Counted from the stretch's first letter, positions 50,248-59,163 are shown. The stretch: DNA of 64,000 nucleotides from Kitasatospora kifunensis (GCF_014203855.1 NZ_JACHJV010000001.1:5642001-5706000); one strand, 5' to 3'. The notes: generated from the sequence alone by a model not told the origin. Numbers and translations are program-made.

Positions 50248-51708
50248 TCAGAGCGCGAAGGTGGCGACGGCGGCGGCGGTGTCCGAAGGCCAGCCGTTGG
50301 TGGCGGCGTTCGGCTCCGGGGACGGCCAGCCGGTGGCGATCACGTGCCCCTCGCGCAGCTCGATCCGGCCGGTGTCGGCGTAGAGCACGTAGTCGATCCG
50401 GTCCTGCGGCTCGGGCTTGCTGCCGCGCGTCTTGCGGGTGGGCGACCAGGTGGTGCCGGGGTCCTGCGCCGGGTCCGGGTGGTCCTCGCGGAAACTGTCG
50501 GTCAGCCCGGCCGCCTGGAACGCCTCGGTGACCGGCCAGTCGAGCGCGCTGCCGTGGGTGGCCGCGGTCCAGTCCAGGTGCGAGGGGGAGGAGAGCTCAC
50601 CGGCCAGGATCACCGGGCCCTTGCCCTCGCCCTCGCCCTCGCCCTTGCCCTTGCCCTCGCCCTTGATGGCGGCGATGAGGGCCTGCGCCTGCTGGTAGCG
50701 CACCGAACCGGTCTCGGCGGCGATCACCGCGGCCGGGCTGGCGCCGTCCTGGATCGCGTACGGGCCATAGGAGTTCTCGTCCAGGTGCGCGGTCCACAGC
50801 CGGATGCCCGGCCCGCCCGGCAGCTGCACGGTGACCCCGGCGGCCGGCAGCGCGGCGCTCACCGGCGTGACGTCGGTGAGCGGGTAGCGGCTCAACACGC
50901 CGACGCTGCCCGGGCTCTGGTACGCGTACCAGCCGAGCGCGTCCGCCAGCTGCTGCGCGTTGCTGCCGGCGGTCTCCTGCAGGCCGACCACGTCCCAGCC
51001 CTGGGTGAGGATCACCCGCAGCTGCTTCTCGAAGCCGTCGGTGCTGTGCGTGCCCGCGTCCCAGAGGTTCCAACTGGCCACCTTGAGAGCCTGCTTGCCC
51101 TTCGGCTCGACCACCGGGACCTGCACGGTGACGGTGTCGGTGGCCCCCGTGCTGTCCTTCACCCCGACCGTGACGATCGCGGGGTGCGCGAGTGCCTTGC
51201 CCGGCGCGGTCCCGGTCACCGTCCCGTCGGCGCTGACCGAGAGCCAGGAGTCACCGCTGATCCGCCGGAACGTCGCGCTGCCCGCCGCGTTCCCGGCAGG
51301 CCGTGCCCACAGCCCCCCGAGCTTGACCCGCAGCTGCCCGCCGGGCCGCACCGGCGTCGCGGTCAGCGCGTCCACCGCGCTGTGCGGCGCGATGACGACC
51401 GGCTTGGGCGTGAAGCTGAACGGCGTGCTCTGCGCGAGGATCGAGTAGCCGTCCTTGGCCAACAGGTAGGCCGTGTACGGTCCGCCGGTCAGTGCGGAGG
51501 TGTCCAGGGTGAGGTCACCGGAGGTGCCGGGGACGTACTTCCAGACGAGGGAGGAGCCGTTGCCCGGCTGCCGGGTGCCGTCGTAGATGCCGACCCAGTT
51601 GGTGGCGTCGGGCACGTCGGTGCTCCAGTGGAAGGTGAGCTTGTCGCCCTCCACTGGACCGCTCGGGCTGGTCGGGCTGCTGAGTGCGAGGGAGCTGCCT
51701 GTGGCCAC
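50248..51708 (-). CDS. Endonuclease/exonuclease/phosphatase-family phosphoesterase with Ig-like N-terminus
   Basis: A 486-residue protein. An N-terminal beta-sandwich (about 1-95) is followed by a putative-Ig linker and an EEP domain from about 200: LKVASWNLWDAGTHS, VVGLQETAGSNAQQL, and RIDYVLY. The canonical D-x-N before the end reads LAGELSSPSH, so a catalytic Asn is not obvious. A GEGKGKGEGEGEGKG repeat interrupts the EEP domain. GTG 51708 has AGGAA upstream. No signal peptide is seen although relatives are secreted. Co-transcribed with phospholipase C, it fits organic phosphate scavenging. Confidence 0.8.
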   Translation of the reverse strand: MATGSSLALSSPTSPSGPVEGDKLTFHWSTDVPDATNWVGIYDGTRQPGNGSSLVWKYVPGTSGDLTLDTSALTGGPYTAYLLAKDGYSILAQSTPFSFTPKPVVIAPHSAVDALTATPVRPGGQLRVKLGGLWARPAGNAAGSATFRRISGDSWLSVSADGTVTGTAPGKALAHPAIVTVGVKDSTGATDTVTVQVPVVEPKGKQALKVASWNLWDAGTHSTDGFEKQLRVILTQGWDVVGLQETAGSNAQQLADALGWYAYQSPGSVGVLSRYPLTDVTPVSAALPAAGVTVQLPGGPGIRLWTAHLDENSYGPYAIQDGASPAAVIAAETGSVRYQQAQALIAAIKGEGKGKGEGEGEGKGPVILAGELSSPSHLDWTAATHGSALDWPVTEAFQAAGLTDSFREDHPDPAQDPGTTWSPTRKTRGSKPEPQDRIDYVLYADTGRIELREGHVIATGWPSPEPNAATNGWPSDTAAAVATFAL

Positions 51709-51793
51709 GGGATTCCTGTCGGTCAGGGGCTTTGGTACGGGCGGAGTTGGCTGCACAACTCCGGCTGCACAACACTGCCCACATTCAGGCGAT

Positions 51794-51815
51794 CCGTGAC
51801 AGACGGTGCATGAAC
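51794..51815 (-). promoter_or_regulatory. Possible PHO-box-like direct repeat
   Basis: Read on the minus strand, GTTCATGCACC is followed by GTCTGTCACGG, two 11-mers as in Streptomyces PHO boxes (consensus beginning GTTCACC). The second unit is a poor match. It lies 86 bp upstream of the phosphoesterase/phospholipase operon. Weak evidence. Confidence 0.25.
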
Positions 51816-51880
51816 GCCGTATGACGCACAATCGGGAATCCGTCGAACTCGGCAGTCGGGCTCGACAGGGACCGGCGGAG

Positions 51881-54241
51881 CTACTCCCGGGTATCTGCCG
51901 CTACGGCCTCCGCGAGGCAGCCCGTGACCGCCTCGCGCGTCCGCACGGCCCGCGGATCGTCGTAACCGGTCAGCAGTCGCAGCGCCTCGGTCCAGTGCCG
52001 GACGGCCTGTTGGGGCTCGGCGGCCCGCAGCGCGTCGGCCAGCGCGGCGAGGGCGAGGGCTTCCTGCCAGGCGTCGTCGAGCTCGCGCTGGGTGGCGGCG
52101 GCGCTGCGCAGGAGGTCGGCCGCGTCGACGTTGCGGTCGAGCCGGCGGTACGTTTCGCCCGCGCCGTGCCAGGCCCTCGCCTCGCGGCTGCGGTCACCGA
52201 GCCGGCGATGGAGGCTGGCGGACCGGTGGTAGGAGGTCAGAGCGTCGGCGAACCGGCCGAGAGCCTGCTGAGCGTCGCCGAGGGCCAGCAGCCAGTAGCC
52301 CTCGGCCGCGTGGGACCGCAGATCCAGCGCCAGTTCCACCGCCTCCTGCGCTGAGCGCAGGGCTTCGAGCGGCTCACCGAGGTCGAGGTGGATCGCGCTG
52401 AGGATGCACAGGGCGTCGCCGATGCAGCCCTTGTCGCCGCTCTCACGGTGGGTGGCCAGGGCCCGGTTGATCTGCTCGGCTGCTTCAGCGAGCTGTCCTG
52501 CCTGAAGATGCGCGCCGGCGAGGTTCGAGAGCGTGACGGTCGCCCAGTGGACCGCGCCGAGAGCATCGAAGACGGCCATGGCCTGGCCGAAGTGCGCCTC
52601 GGCGTCGGCCAGCTCCCGCCTGCGCAGGTGGATCAGGCCGAGTGCGTTCAGTGAGGTGGCCTCGCCCTCCCGGTCGCCCAGCTCGCGCCGGATGGCCAGC
52701 GCAGCGCGATGGCAATCGACAGCCTCGATCAGCTGGTTGAGCTTGACGTGGCCGAACCCGAGGCTCTCCAAGAGTCGTGCGGCCGCTGCTCGTTCGCCCA
52801 GACGGCGCGCGGCCCGGAGGCCGATCTGCGCCGTCGCGAGCCAGCCGGTGGCGGGGGCTGACGGCGCCCTGGAGTTCTCCAGCACGGCCGACAACTGCCA
52901 GGCGTGCCGGTCGAGTCCGGCCCTCTCGGCGGCCTGCACGGCGGGTGGGAAGTTGAGGTGCTCGCGTTCGGAGAAGTCCACGGCCTGGTCGTAGTCCGCG
53001 AAGGCCGGCGGTGTGATGGTCGGCTCCGGCGGGTCGAGCGGCACGTGGTCCTCGGCGGGCGAGATCCAGCTCTGCGCGGCGTCGGCGGCGTGCAGGTACC
53101 AGTCCAGTACGCGTCGCAGGGCGGCCGTACGGTCGTCACGGCTCTCCTCGGCCTGCGCCTGATCGGTGGCGTAGGCCCGGAGCAGATCGTGGAACTCGTA
53201 CCGGTCGGGCGCGGTCTGCTCCAGCATGTGCGCCGTGACCAGGACATCGAGCAGTTGCCTGGTGCGGCGGATGCTGAGGGCGGCGAGCGCGGCGACCGCC
53301 CCGGTACCGAACTCGGGGCCCGGGTGCAGGCCGAGCAGTCGGAAGAGGCGGGCGGCATCCGGGGGCAGCGCCCGATAGGACCAGGCGAAGACGGAGCGGA
53401 CCGCGTCGGCCTCCTCCTCGCCGCCCGTACTCAGGGCCTCCCAGAGCGCCGACTCGTCGCGCAGATCGGCGATCAGTTCGTCCAGCCGCATGTGGGGATG
53501 GCTCGCGGCACGTTCCGCCGCGATCCGCAGGGCCAGTGGCAACCGTGCGCAGAGCCGGGCGAGTTCCACCAGTTTCTCGGGGTCGTCCACGGGCCGGTAG
53601 CCGGCGGTCACGGCGCGGAGCAGGGCGACGGCCTCGGGTTCGGGCAGCGTGCCGAGGGTGAGGTGGTGCGCTCCGTCGTGGACGGCGAGCCCGGAGAGGC
53701 GGCCGCGGCTGGTGACGAGTACCAGGCAGTGCGGGTTGCCGGGTAGCAGCGGGCGCACCTGCCTGGCGCCGCCGGCGTTGTCCAGCACGATCAGCATCCT
53801 GCGGTCGGCGAGCAGGGAGCGGTACAGCGCCGCCGCGGCCTCGGTCTCCACCGGGACGGCGGGAGTCGGAACGCCGAGCGCGGGAAGGAACCGGTGCAGG
53901 GCCTCCAGCGGGGTGACCGGTTCGCCGGGGTCGTAACCGCGCAGGTTGATGTGGAGCTGCCCGTCCGGGAAGCGGTCCTGCACCCGATGGGCCCAGCGCA
54001 GTGCCAGCGAGGTCTTGCCGGCTCCGGCGGTACCGGCGATCACGCAGAGGGAGGTCTCGCGGCGGTCGCCGTCCTCGTCCGCCGTACTGCTCAGGAAGGC
54101 GTCGAGACGGTTGAGTTCGACCGTTCGGTTGACGAATCTGCTGATGCCGCCGGGTAGTTGCTGTGGTCGCGGGCTTCCTGGTGGTTGGTCGGAGCGGTGG
54201 TGGAAGTGGATCCCGCCGGTGACACTGCGGGCCTGCACCAC
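51881..54241 (-). CDS. NB-ARC/TPR regulatory ATPase (AfsR-like without SARP domain)
   Basis: A 786-residue STAND protein. P-loop VIAGTAGAGKTSLALRWAHR at about 67-86, RRMLIVLDNAGGARQVRPLL (Walker B), GLPxA-type LPLALRIAAE, then TPR repeats from about 400 (GDREGEATSLNALGLIHLRR). The GGIHFH segment normally follows an N-terminal stretch of about 25 residues, and those codons exist upstream, but an in-frame TAA (54317-54319, the DUF6879 stop) precedes them and no ATG/GTG lies between. GTG 54241 is therefore a fallback start. It is probably a signal-dependent regulator with its DUF6879 neighbour. Confidence 0.85.
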   Translation of the reverse strand: MVQARSVTGGIHFHHRSDQPPGSPRPQQLPGGISRFVNRTVELNRLDAFLSSTADEDGDRRETSLCVIAGTAGAGKTSLALRWAHRVQDRFPDGQLHINLRGYDPGEPVTPLEALHRFLPALGVPTPAVPVETEAAAALYRSLLADRRMLIVLDNAGGARQVRPLLPGNPHCLVLVTSRGRLSGLAVHDGAHHLTLGTLPEPEAVALLRAVTAGYRPVDDPEKLVELARLCARLPLALRIAAERAASHPHMRLDELIADLRDESALWEALSTGGEEEADAVRSVFAWSYRALPPDAARLFRLLGLHPGPEFGTGAVAALAALSIRRTRQLLDVLVTAHMLEQTAPDRYEFHDLLRAYATDQAQAEESRDDRTAALRRVLDWYLHAADAAQSWISPAEDHVPLDPPEPTITPPAFADYDQAVDFSEREHLNFPPAVQAAERAGLDRHAWQLSAVLENSRAPSAPATGWLATAQIGLRAARRLGERAAAARLLESLGFGHVKLNQLIEAVDCHRAALAIRRELGDREGEATSLNALGLIHLRRRELADAEAHFGQAMAVFDALGAVHWATVTLSNLAGAHLQAGQLAEAAEQINRALATHRESGDKGCIGDALCILSAIHLDLGEPLEALRSAQEAVELALDLRSHAAEGYWLLALGDAQQALGRFADALTSYHRSASLHRRLGDRSREARAWHGAGETYRRLDRNVDAADLLRSAAATQRELDDAWQEALALAALADALRAAEPQQAVRHWTEALRLLTGYDDPRAVRTREAVTGCLAEAVAADTRE

Positions 54242-54316
54242 ATCGCCGGCGGTCCCCGACAGCTCGGAGTGCGTCCCGCCGGAGGGCGGCTCGTCGCGGC
54301 TGCTGGCGTTGATCGG

Positions 54317-54943
54317 TTACTCCGTCGAGCGTGGTGGGGGCAGTTGGGACACATAGCGGTCCACGTAGCAGATCACGTCCTCCCCGGTCGCGTGCAGCTC
54401 CTTGATGAACTCCTCCCAGTATTCGGTGATTCGGGGATCGGTGTAACGGATCGCGCCGGTGGCGCGGCCCGCCCGTGTGTAGTGGACCTGGTAGAGCGTC
54501 CGGCCTGCGAGGACGACCACCTCCGGGAGCACGTCGCCGGCCTCCAGCGGGCGCAGTGCCTCGGCTCTGACGATCCGGACCGGCACTCCGCACTGCGCCT
54601 GCAGGCGCAGGACGTGCAACTCCCATTGCACGTACGGCGCGAGCGGTTCCTCGACGACCCGCACGCGGCGGAAGACACTGCCGCGTTCCTGATCCTCGCG
54701 GACCGACCTGAGCCACATATCCCGCTGGTCCTCGACCAGGCGCAGTGCCTCGTCCCAGTCGCCTCGGTGGAACGCCTCCCAGCTCGGATTGCCGAACTCC
54801 TGGAAGTTCTGCTGCCGTTCGAACTTCCAGGAGTCCCGGCCCGCCGCCTGCGCGTCGCGCTGGTCGAAGTCGGCCTCGTAGGCCGCCAGGGTCAGTTGAT
54901 CGCCCAGAGCGGGGTCGAGTTCGAGGGCCAGGGGATCAGGCAT
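54317..54943 (-). CDS. DUF6879-family protein (cassette copy 3)
   Basis: A 208-residue divergent DUF6879 member: FRRVRVVEEPLAPYVQWELH aligns with YRVHVLRxPLxxYLRFELGW of the other copies, and a long N-terminal helical extension (FERQQNFQEFGNPSWEAFHR) is added. ATG 54943 overlaps the partner gene by 8 nt. Its TAA stop is in the same frame as the NB-ARC gene that follows. Confidence 0.8.
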   Translation of the reverse strand: MPDPLALELDPALGDQLTLAAYEADFDQRDAQAAGRDSWKFERQQNFQEFGNPSWEAFHRGDWDEALRLVEDQRDMWLRSVREDQERGSVFRRVRVVEEPLAPYVQWELHVLRLQAQCGVPVRIVRAEALRPLEAGDVLPEVVVLAGRTLYQVHYTRAGRATGAIRYTDPRITEYWEEFIKELHATGEDVICYVDRYVSQLPPPRSTE

Positions 54944-55205
54944 CGGCGATATCCGGCTTGGCCGCGGTCAGCATGTTGCCGGGGATGACGACCAGGCGCT
55001 CGCCCGCGGCGAGCGACACGCCATCCGGCAGGCGCGTGCGGTAGGCGTCCGTGAGATCCCGGCCGATCACGGCGATGTCGCCGTTGCCGAGCTCCCAGAT
55101 GTCCGGGCAGGTCTTCTTGTCGGTCGTGTTGCCCAGTTCCTCAGCCGACTTGCCGAGGCGCCTGACGAACGGCGCGGACGGATCGGCTTCCCAGGGACGA
55201 GTCAC
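54936..55205 (-). CDS. Small partner protein of DUF6879 (cassette copy 3)
   Basis: An 89-residue protein from GTG 55205, with GGAGG 5 nt upstream. TTDKKTCPDIWELGNGDIAV, then IGRD is the Cys-Pro half and LPDGVSLAAGERLVVIPGNM the C-terminal half, matching the copies at 11.2 kb and, split, at 21.1-22.1 kb. The N-terminal 30 residues are specific to this copy. Function unknown. Confidence 0.75.
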   Translation of the reverse strand: MTRPWEADPSAPFVRRLGKSAEELGNTTDKKTCPDIWELGNGDIAVIGRDLTDAYRTRLPDGVSLAAGERLVVIPGNMLTAAKPDIADA

Positions 55206-55404
55206 GCCTGCCTCCAGTCGACGCCGCGCACATATGCACACGGAGTATGCACTATATGACGCGCCGTCACGACTGGCAACGTCCTGGCCCCGATGTCGCG
55301 TCAGGAGGCCGGAAGTTGACGGTCCTTGTCCACGACGGCGGTGCGGTGGACGGCGTCGTCGAACTCCATCGCGTTGCGCCGAGGGGACTGACTAGATTGA
55401 GCGG

Positions 55405-57084
55405 ATGGCTGAAGCAGCGGACGGTACGGGTACGGAGTCGGCCACTCGGCAACGGGGGAGGCACGCGCGGCGTCGGACGGGCGGGGCGGGCGGGCTGGCG
55501 CGCTCGTCCGCGGTGATGGCGGCGGGGACGGCGGTCTCCCGGGTCACCGGGCTGGTGCGACTGGTCTTACAGGGGGCGGCACTCGGCTCCGGGCTGCTGG
55601 CCAGCACCTACAACACGGCGAACACGGTGCCGACCAGCATCTCGGTGCTGCTGCTCGGCGGGGCGCTCAACTCGGTGCTGGTGCCGCAGTTGGTGCGGGC
55701 CCGGACCGAGCACGCGGACGGCGGACGCGCGTACGAACAGCGGCTGATCACCCTGGTGCTGTGCGTGCTGGCGGTCGGGACGGTGGGGGCCGTGCTGGCC
55801 GCGCCGCAGATCATCGGGTTGTACATGCCGGACTCGCCCGGCAACCACGCGGCCTTCGAACTGACGGTGGTGCTGGGCCGGTTCCTGCTGCCGCAGGTCT
55901 TCTTCTACGGGCTGTACGCCGTGGTGGGGCAGGCGTTGAACGTGCGCGGCAAGTTCGGCGCGATGATGTGGACACCCGTCCTGAACAACCTGGTGCTGAT
56001 CACGCTGTTCGGCCTCTACCTCTGGCTGGTGACCCGCCCGCAGGGCATCGCCGACGTGACGGCGAGCCAGGTGCGGCTGCTCGGAGTCGGCACGACGGTG
56101 GGGATCGCGCTACAGGCCGTGGCACTGGTGCCCTACCTGCGCTCGGCGGGCTTCCGCTGGCGGCCGCGCTTCGACTGGCGGGGCGTCGGGCTGCGCAAGA
56201 GCGTGAACGCGGCGCGCTGGACGCTGCTGGTGGTGCTGGCGAACCAGGTGGCGATCACCGTGGTGACGCGCTACGCCAACGAGGCCGACCAGCGGCTGCC
56301 GGACGCCGGGGTCGGCAACACCGCCTACTCGTACGCGCAGACGATATGGATCCTGCCCCAGTCGATCGTCACGGTCTCGCTGGTCACGGCGCTGCTGCCG
56401 CGGCTGAGCCACGCGGTGGCCGAGCGGCGCCTGGACGACGTGCGGGCCGACCTGTCCCGTGCGCTGCGGGTCACCGGCCTGGTGATCGTCCCCGCGGCGT
56501 TCTTCTTCCTGGCCTTCGGGCCGCAGCTCGCGGCGCTGCTGTTCGCGCACGGCTCGGGCGGCGCGGCCTCGGCACGGCCGATGGGGTACATGCTGCAGGC
56601 ACTGGCGCTCGGCCTGATCCCGTGCTCGGCGCAGTCGTTGCTGCTGCGCGGCTTCTACGCCTTCGAGGACACCCGCACGCCGTTCTGGATGGCGTGCTGG
56701 ATCTCGGCGGCCAACATCGGGCTGGCCGTCGCCTGCCACCTGCTGCTGCCGGAGGCCTGGGCGGTCACGGGCATGGCGGCCGCCTACGCCGTCTCCTACG
56801 GGATCGGCCTGGTGGCCACGGGGGTGTACCTGCGGCGGCGGTTGGCCGGGCGCCTGGACGGCAAGCGACTGACCCGCACCTACGGGAAGTTGACGGTTGC
56901 GGCGGCAGCGGCCGGTGCGGTCGGCTGGGTGGCGGCTCGGGCCTGCGGTGGCGCCGGGTCGGTGTCGGGGTGGGAGCCGGTCCTCGAACTGCTGGCGGGC
57001 GGCGGCGTGATGCTGGTGCTGTTCGTCGCGCTCGCCCGGGTGTTCAGGGTCGGCGAGCTGCGGCTGCTGCCGGGGCTGCGCTGA
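55405..57084 (+). CDS. murJ: MurJ/MviN-family lipid II flippase
   Basis: A 559-residue protein with 13-14 membrane segments. The signature VMAAGTAVSRVTGLVRLVLQ opens the first helix, and VGQALNVRGKFGAMMWTPVL, then NNLVLI is the family's central loop. No kinase-like C-terminal domain as in mycobacterial MviN. It would flip lipid II in peptidoglycan synthesis. It is not in a dcw or chromosomal replication-end neighbourhood, so it is probably a second, accessory copy; the symbol is by family only. Confidence 0.85.
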   Translation: MAEAADGTGTESATRQRGRHARRRTGGAGGLARSSAVMAAGTAVSRVTGLVRLVLQGAALGSGLLASTYNTANTVPTSISVLLLGGALNSVLVPQLVRARTEHADGGRAYEQRLITLVLCVLAVGTVGAVLAAPQIIGLYMPDSPGNHAAFELTVVLGRFLLPQVFFYGLYAVVGQALNVRGKFGAMMWTPVLNNLVLITLFGLYLWLVTRPQGIADVTASQVRLLGVGTTVGIALQAVALVPYLRSAGFRWRPRFDWRGVGLRKSVNAARWTLLVVLANQVAITVVTRYANEADQRLPDAGVGNTAYSYAQTIWILPQSIVTVSLVTALLPRLSHAVAERRLDDVRADLSRALRVTGLVIVPAAFFFLAFGPQLAALLFAHGSGGAASARPMGYMLQALALGLIPCSAQSLLLRGFYAFEDTRTPFWMACWISAANIGLAVACHLLLPEAWAVTGMAAAYAVSYGIGLVATGVYLRRRLAGRLDGKRLTRTYGKLTVAAAAAGAVGWVAARACGGAGSVSGWEPVLELLAGGGVMLVLFVALARVFRVGELRLLPGLR

Positions 57085-57124
57085 GCTGCGCCGGGCCGCG
57101 AGCGGCCCGGCGCCGAGCCTGAGG

Positions 57125-57862
57125 TCATCCCAACCAGCCGTTGGCGGCGGCCTGTTGGAGGCCGGGGAAGAAGGCGTCTGCCATCTTCTGGTAGCCGGTG
57201 TCGTTGGGGTGCAGCCGGTCGGCGAAGTCCTTGGTCTCCCAGCTGGGGCCGTTGGTGAAGACCAGGCGGCGCCCCTGCTGCTGCTCGGCCTGGGCCAGTT
57301 CGGCGGCTCGGTTGTTGTACTGCGCGACCCGGTTCTGCATGCCGCCGGTGGTGGTGTTGAGGCCCTCCATGACGACGGTGAGTTCGGGCTGGTCGGTGAA
57401 GATCTGGTCCATCAGGACCTTCAGCCGGTCGGCCGCGTGGTCCGGGTCGAGGTCCGTTCCCCAGTCGAGGTCGTTGGTGCCGATGTACAGCAGGACGACG
57501 TCCGGTTGGGCGGCGGCCAGCCAGCCGTCCACCCCGTGGCGGACGTCGTTGATCATGTAGTAGCCGTGCCCCTCGTGCTGGGGGTTGGTCATGGTGCCGT
57601 TGCTCTGGTCGCCGACGAACTGGACGCCGTAGTGGGTCTGGTCGGTCACCAGGTCGCGCAGGTCCGCGCGGTATCCGTTGCCGGTGATGCTGCCCTGGCC
57701 GACGGTGATCGAGTCGCCCAGCGGCATGATGCGCAGGACGGGGGAGCCGGTGCGGGCGGTGGCGTGACTGACGGTGCCGGCGGTGGCCGGGGGCGCGAGG
57801 CTGAGGATGGCGTTGGAGAGGGCGAACAGCGCGGCGAGGCCGGTGGGAAGGAGTCGCTTCAT
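57125..57862 (-). CDS. Secreted SGNH/GDSL hydrolase
   Basis: A 245-residue preprotein: Sec signal MKRLLPTGLAALFALSNAIL (cleavage near AxA-type PATAG), block I LRIMPLGDSITVGQG with the catalytic Ser, block III YIGTNDLDWG, and block V DRLHPNDTGYQKMA with Asp and His. All four SGNH blocks are therefore present. ATG 57862 has GGGAG upstream. It probably deacetylates or de-esterifies a polysaccharide or lipid. Confidence 0.9.
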   Translation of the reverse strand: MKRLLPTGLAALFALSNAILSLAPPATAGTVSHATARTGSPVLRIMPLGDSITVGQGSITGNGYRADLRDLVTDQTHYGVQFVGDQSNGTMTNPQHEGHGYYMINDVRHGVDGWLAAAQPDVVLLYIGTNDLDWGTDLDPDHAADRLKVLMDQIFTDQPELTVVMEGLNTTTGGMQNRVAQYNNRAAELAQAEQQQGRRLVFTNGPSWETKDFADRLHPNDTGYQKMADAFFPGLQQAAANGWLG

Positions 57863-58042
57863 TCGTTCTCCCATGTCTGGGCAGCCCTGGCGGGATGCAC
57901 GATGGAATTGAATGATCGTCAGCCTGAGTGTTCATGTTTTGAAACGTCAGCGGCTGGTGCCCTTGCGTCGCCGCAACTCCGCCCGTTCGGCGGAGATGGT
58001 TGTATCTGCTGGCCCACAAGGCGGTACGCCAGTAGGCCGACA

Positions 58043-58097
58043 GACGGCCGGTGGGCCGGCGGACCCTCGAAGCAGGTCCGCCGGCCCACCGGCCGTC
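58043..58097. terminator. Perfect 23-bp terminator hairpin
   Basis: Stem 58043-58065 with 58075-58097, 9-nt loop. It lies 6 bp beyond the stop of the SMR gene (-). Confidence 0.88.
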
Positions 58098-58103
58098 GGG
58101 TGT

Positions 58104-58424
58104 TCAGTGTGTGGCGCGCAGGTTGAGCAGCACCACGCCCACGATGATGAGCGCTATCCCCGCCAGCTGCGGTTTGCCCAGGTGCTCGCCGAAGGCGACC
58201 ACGCCGATCGCGGCCACCGCCGCCGTCCCCGCGCCGGACCAGACCGCGTAGGCGACCGAGACCGGTATCTGCTTCAGCGCCTGGCCCAGCAGGACGAAGG
58301 ACAGCACATAGCCGATCCCCACGCCTACGCTGGGCCACAACTTGCTGAAGCCGTCGGTGAGTTTGAGGCAGCTGGTGGCGCAGACCTCGCTCAGGATGGC
58401 GAAGGCGAGCAGGAGATAGGGCAT
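58104..58424 (-). CDS. Small multidrug resistance (SMR) transporter
   Basis: A 106-residue, four-helix protein. MPYLLLAFAILSEVCATSCL carries the membrane Glu (about 13) essential for proton/drug antiport, and SVAYAVWSGAGTAAVAAIGV is the helix 3 signature. ATG 58424 is used. SMR proteins of this QacE type export quaternary amines or guanidinium as dimers. It follows the HAD gene by only 4 bp, so it may be the last gene of the importer operon. Confidence 0.92.
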   Translation of the reverse strand: MPYLLLAFAILSEVCATSCLKLTDGFSKLWPSVGVGIGYVLSFVLLGQALKQIPVSVAYAVWSGAGTAAVAAIGVVAFGEHLGKPQLAGIALIIVGVVLLNLRATH

Positions 58425-58428
58425 GACG

Positions 58429-59163
58429 CTATTCTCGCGGACCGGTCTGGCCGGTCTGGCCGGAAAGCTTGGCCGCACTGGTCAGACCCGCCAGCAGCGG
58501 CAGGTCCGCCTCCGTCAGGCTGCCCAGCAGCGTGATCCCCGGGCCCACCGGCATGGCGACCGCCGAGGACGGCACCGCCAGCACCGCGCAGCCGGCTGCG
58601 TGCGCGGAGGTGACGCCGGTCGGGGTGTCCTCGACCGCCACGCAGTCGGCCGGGTCCAGGCCCAGGTGGGCGGCGGCGGCCAGGTAGGGCGCGGGGTCGG
58701 GCTTGGTGCGCGGGGTGTCCTCGGCCGCCAGTGTGACGGCGAACCAGTCGGCGCCCAGGTGGCGCAGGACCAGGTCGACGACCTGCCGCGGCGAGGCGGA
58801 GACCAGCGCGGTGGGCACGGCCGCCTCCCGTAGCCGGCCCAGCAGGGCGAGCGCGCCGGGACGCGGCACCACCTGGGCGGCGACCCGGCTGGTGAAGGCT
58901 TCGTTGAGCCGCTCGGCCAGCACGGCCGCGCCCGGTGAGTGGGCCAGCACCCGGTCCAGGTGGGCCGCGGTGTGCTCGACGGCGTGGCCGAGCACCTCCG
59001 GCTGGTCCGACTCGCCGAGTTGGTGGCCCAGTTCGGCGGCGATCTCGGCGGTGGCCGCCCACCAGAGGTGTTCGGTGTCGACCAGGGTGCCGTCCATGTC
59101 GAACAGGACGGCGTGCGGCAGCACGGCCTGGGGAGCTGGTGCGGAGGTCATCTCGGCGATCAC
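58429..59163 (-). CDS. HAD-family hydrolase (beta-phosphoglucomutase/phosphatase-like)
   Basis: A 244-residue HAD subfamily IA protein: nucleophile HAVLFDMDGTLVDTEHLWWA (about 17-36), motif II ALVSASPRQVV, and DCVAVEDTPTGVTSAHAAGC with the second Asp pair. GTG 59163 overlaps the ABC ATPase stop as GTGA (ATG 59151 is also possible). Its place at the end of an aminophosphonate-type importer operon suggests removal of phosphate from an imported or derived compound. Confidence 0.88.
   Translation of the reverse strand: MIAEMTSAPAPQAVLPHAVLFDMDGTLVDTEHLWWAATAEIAAELGHQLGESDQPEVLGHAVEHTAAHLDRVLAHSPGAAVLAERLNEAFTSRVAAQVVPRPGALALLGRLREAAVPTALVSASPRQVVDLVLRHLGADWFAVTLAAEDTPRTKPDPAPYLAAAAHLGLDPADCVAVEDTPTGVTSAHAAGCAVLAVPSSAVAMPVGPGITLLGSLTEADLPLLAGLTSAAKLSGQTGQTGPRE

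Noticed and set aside
48069..50531. An 820-codon open frame on the plus strand
   Set aside because: It is antisense to the phospholipase C gene, which has clear catalytic motifs and a Tat signal; the plus-strand product has no recognisable family pattern.
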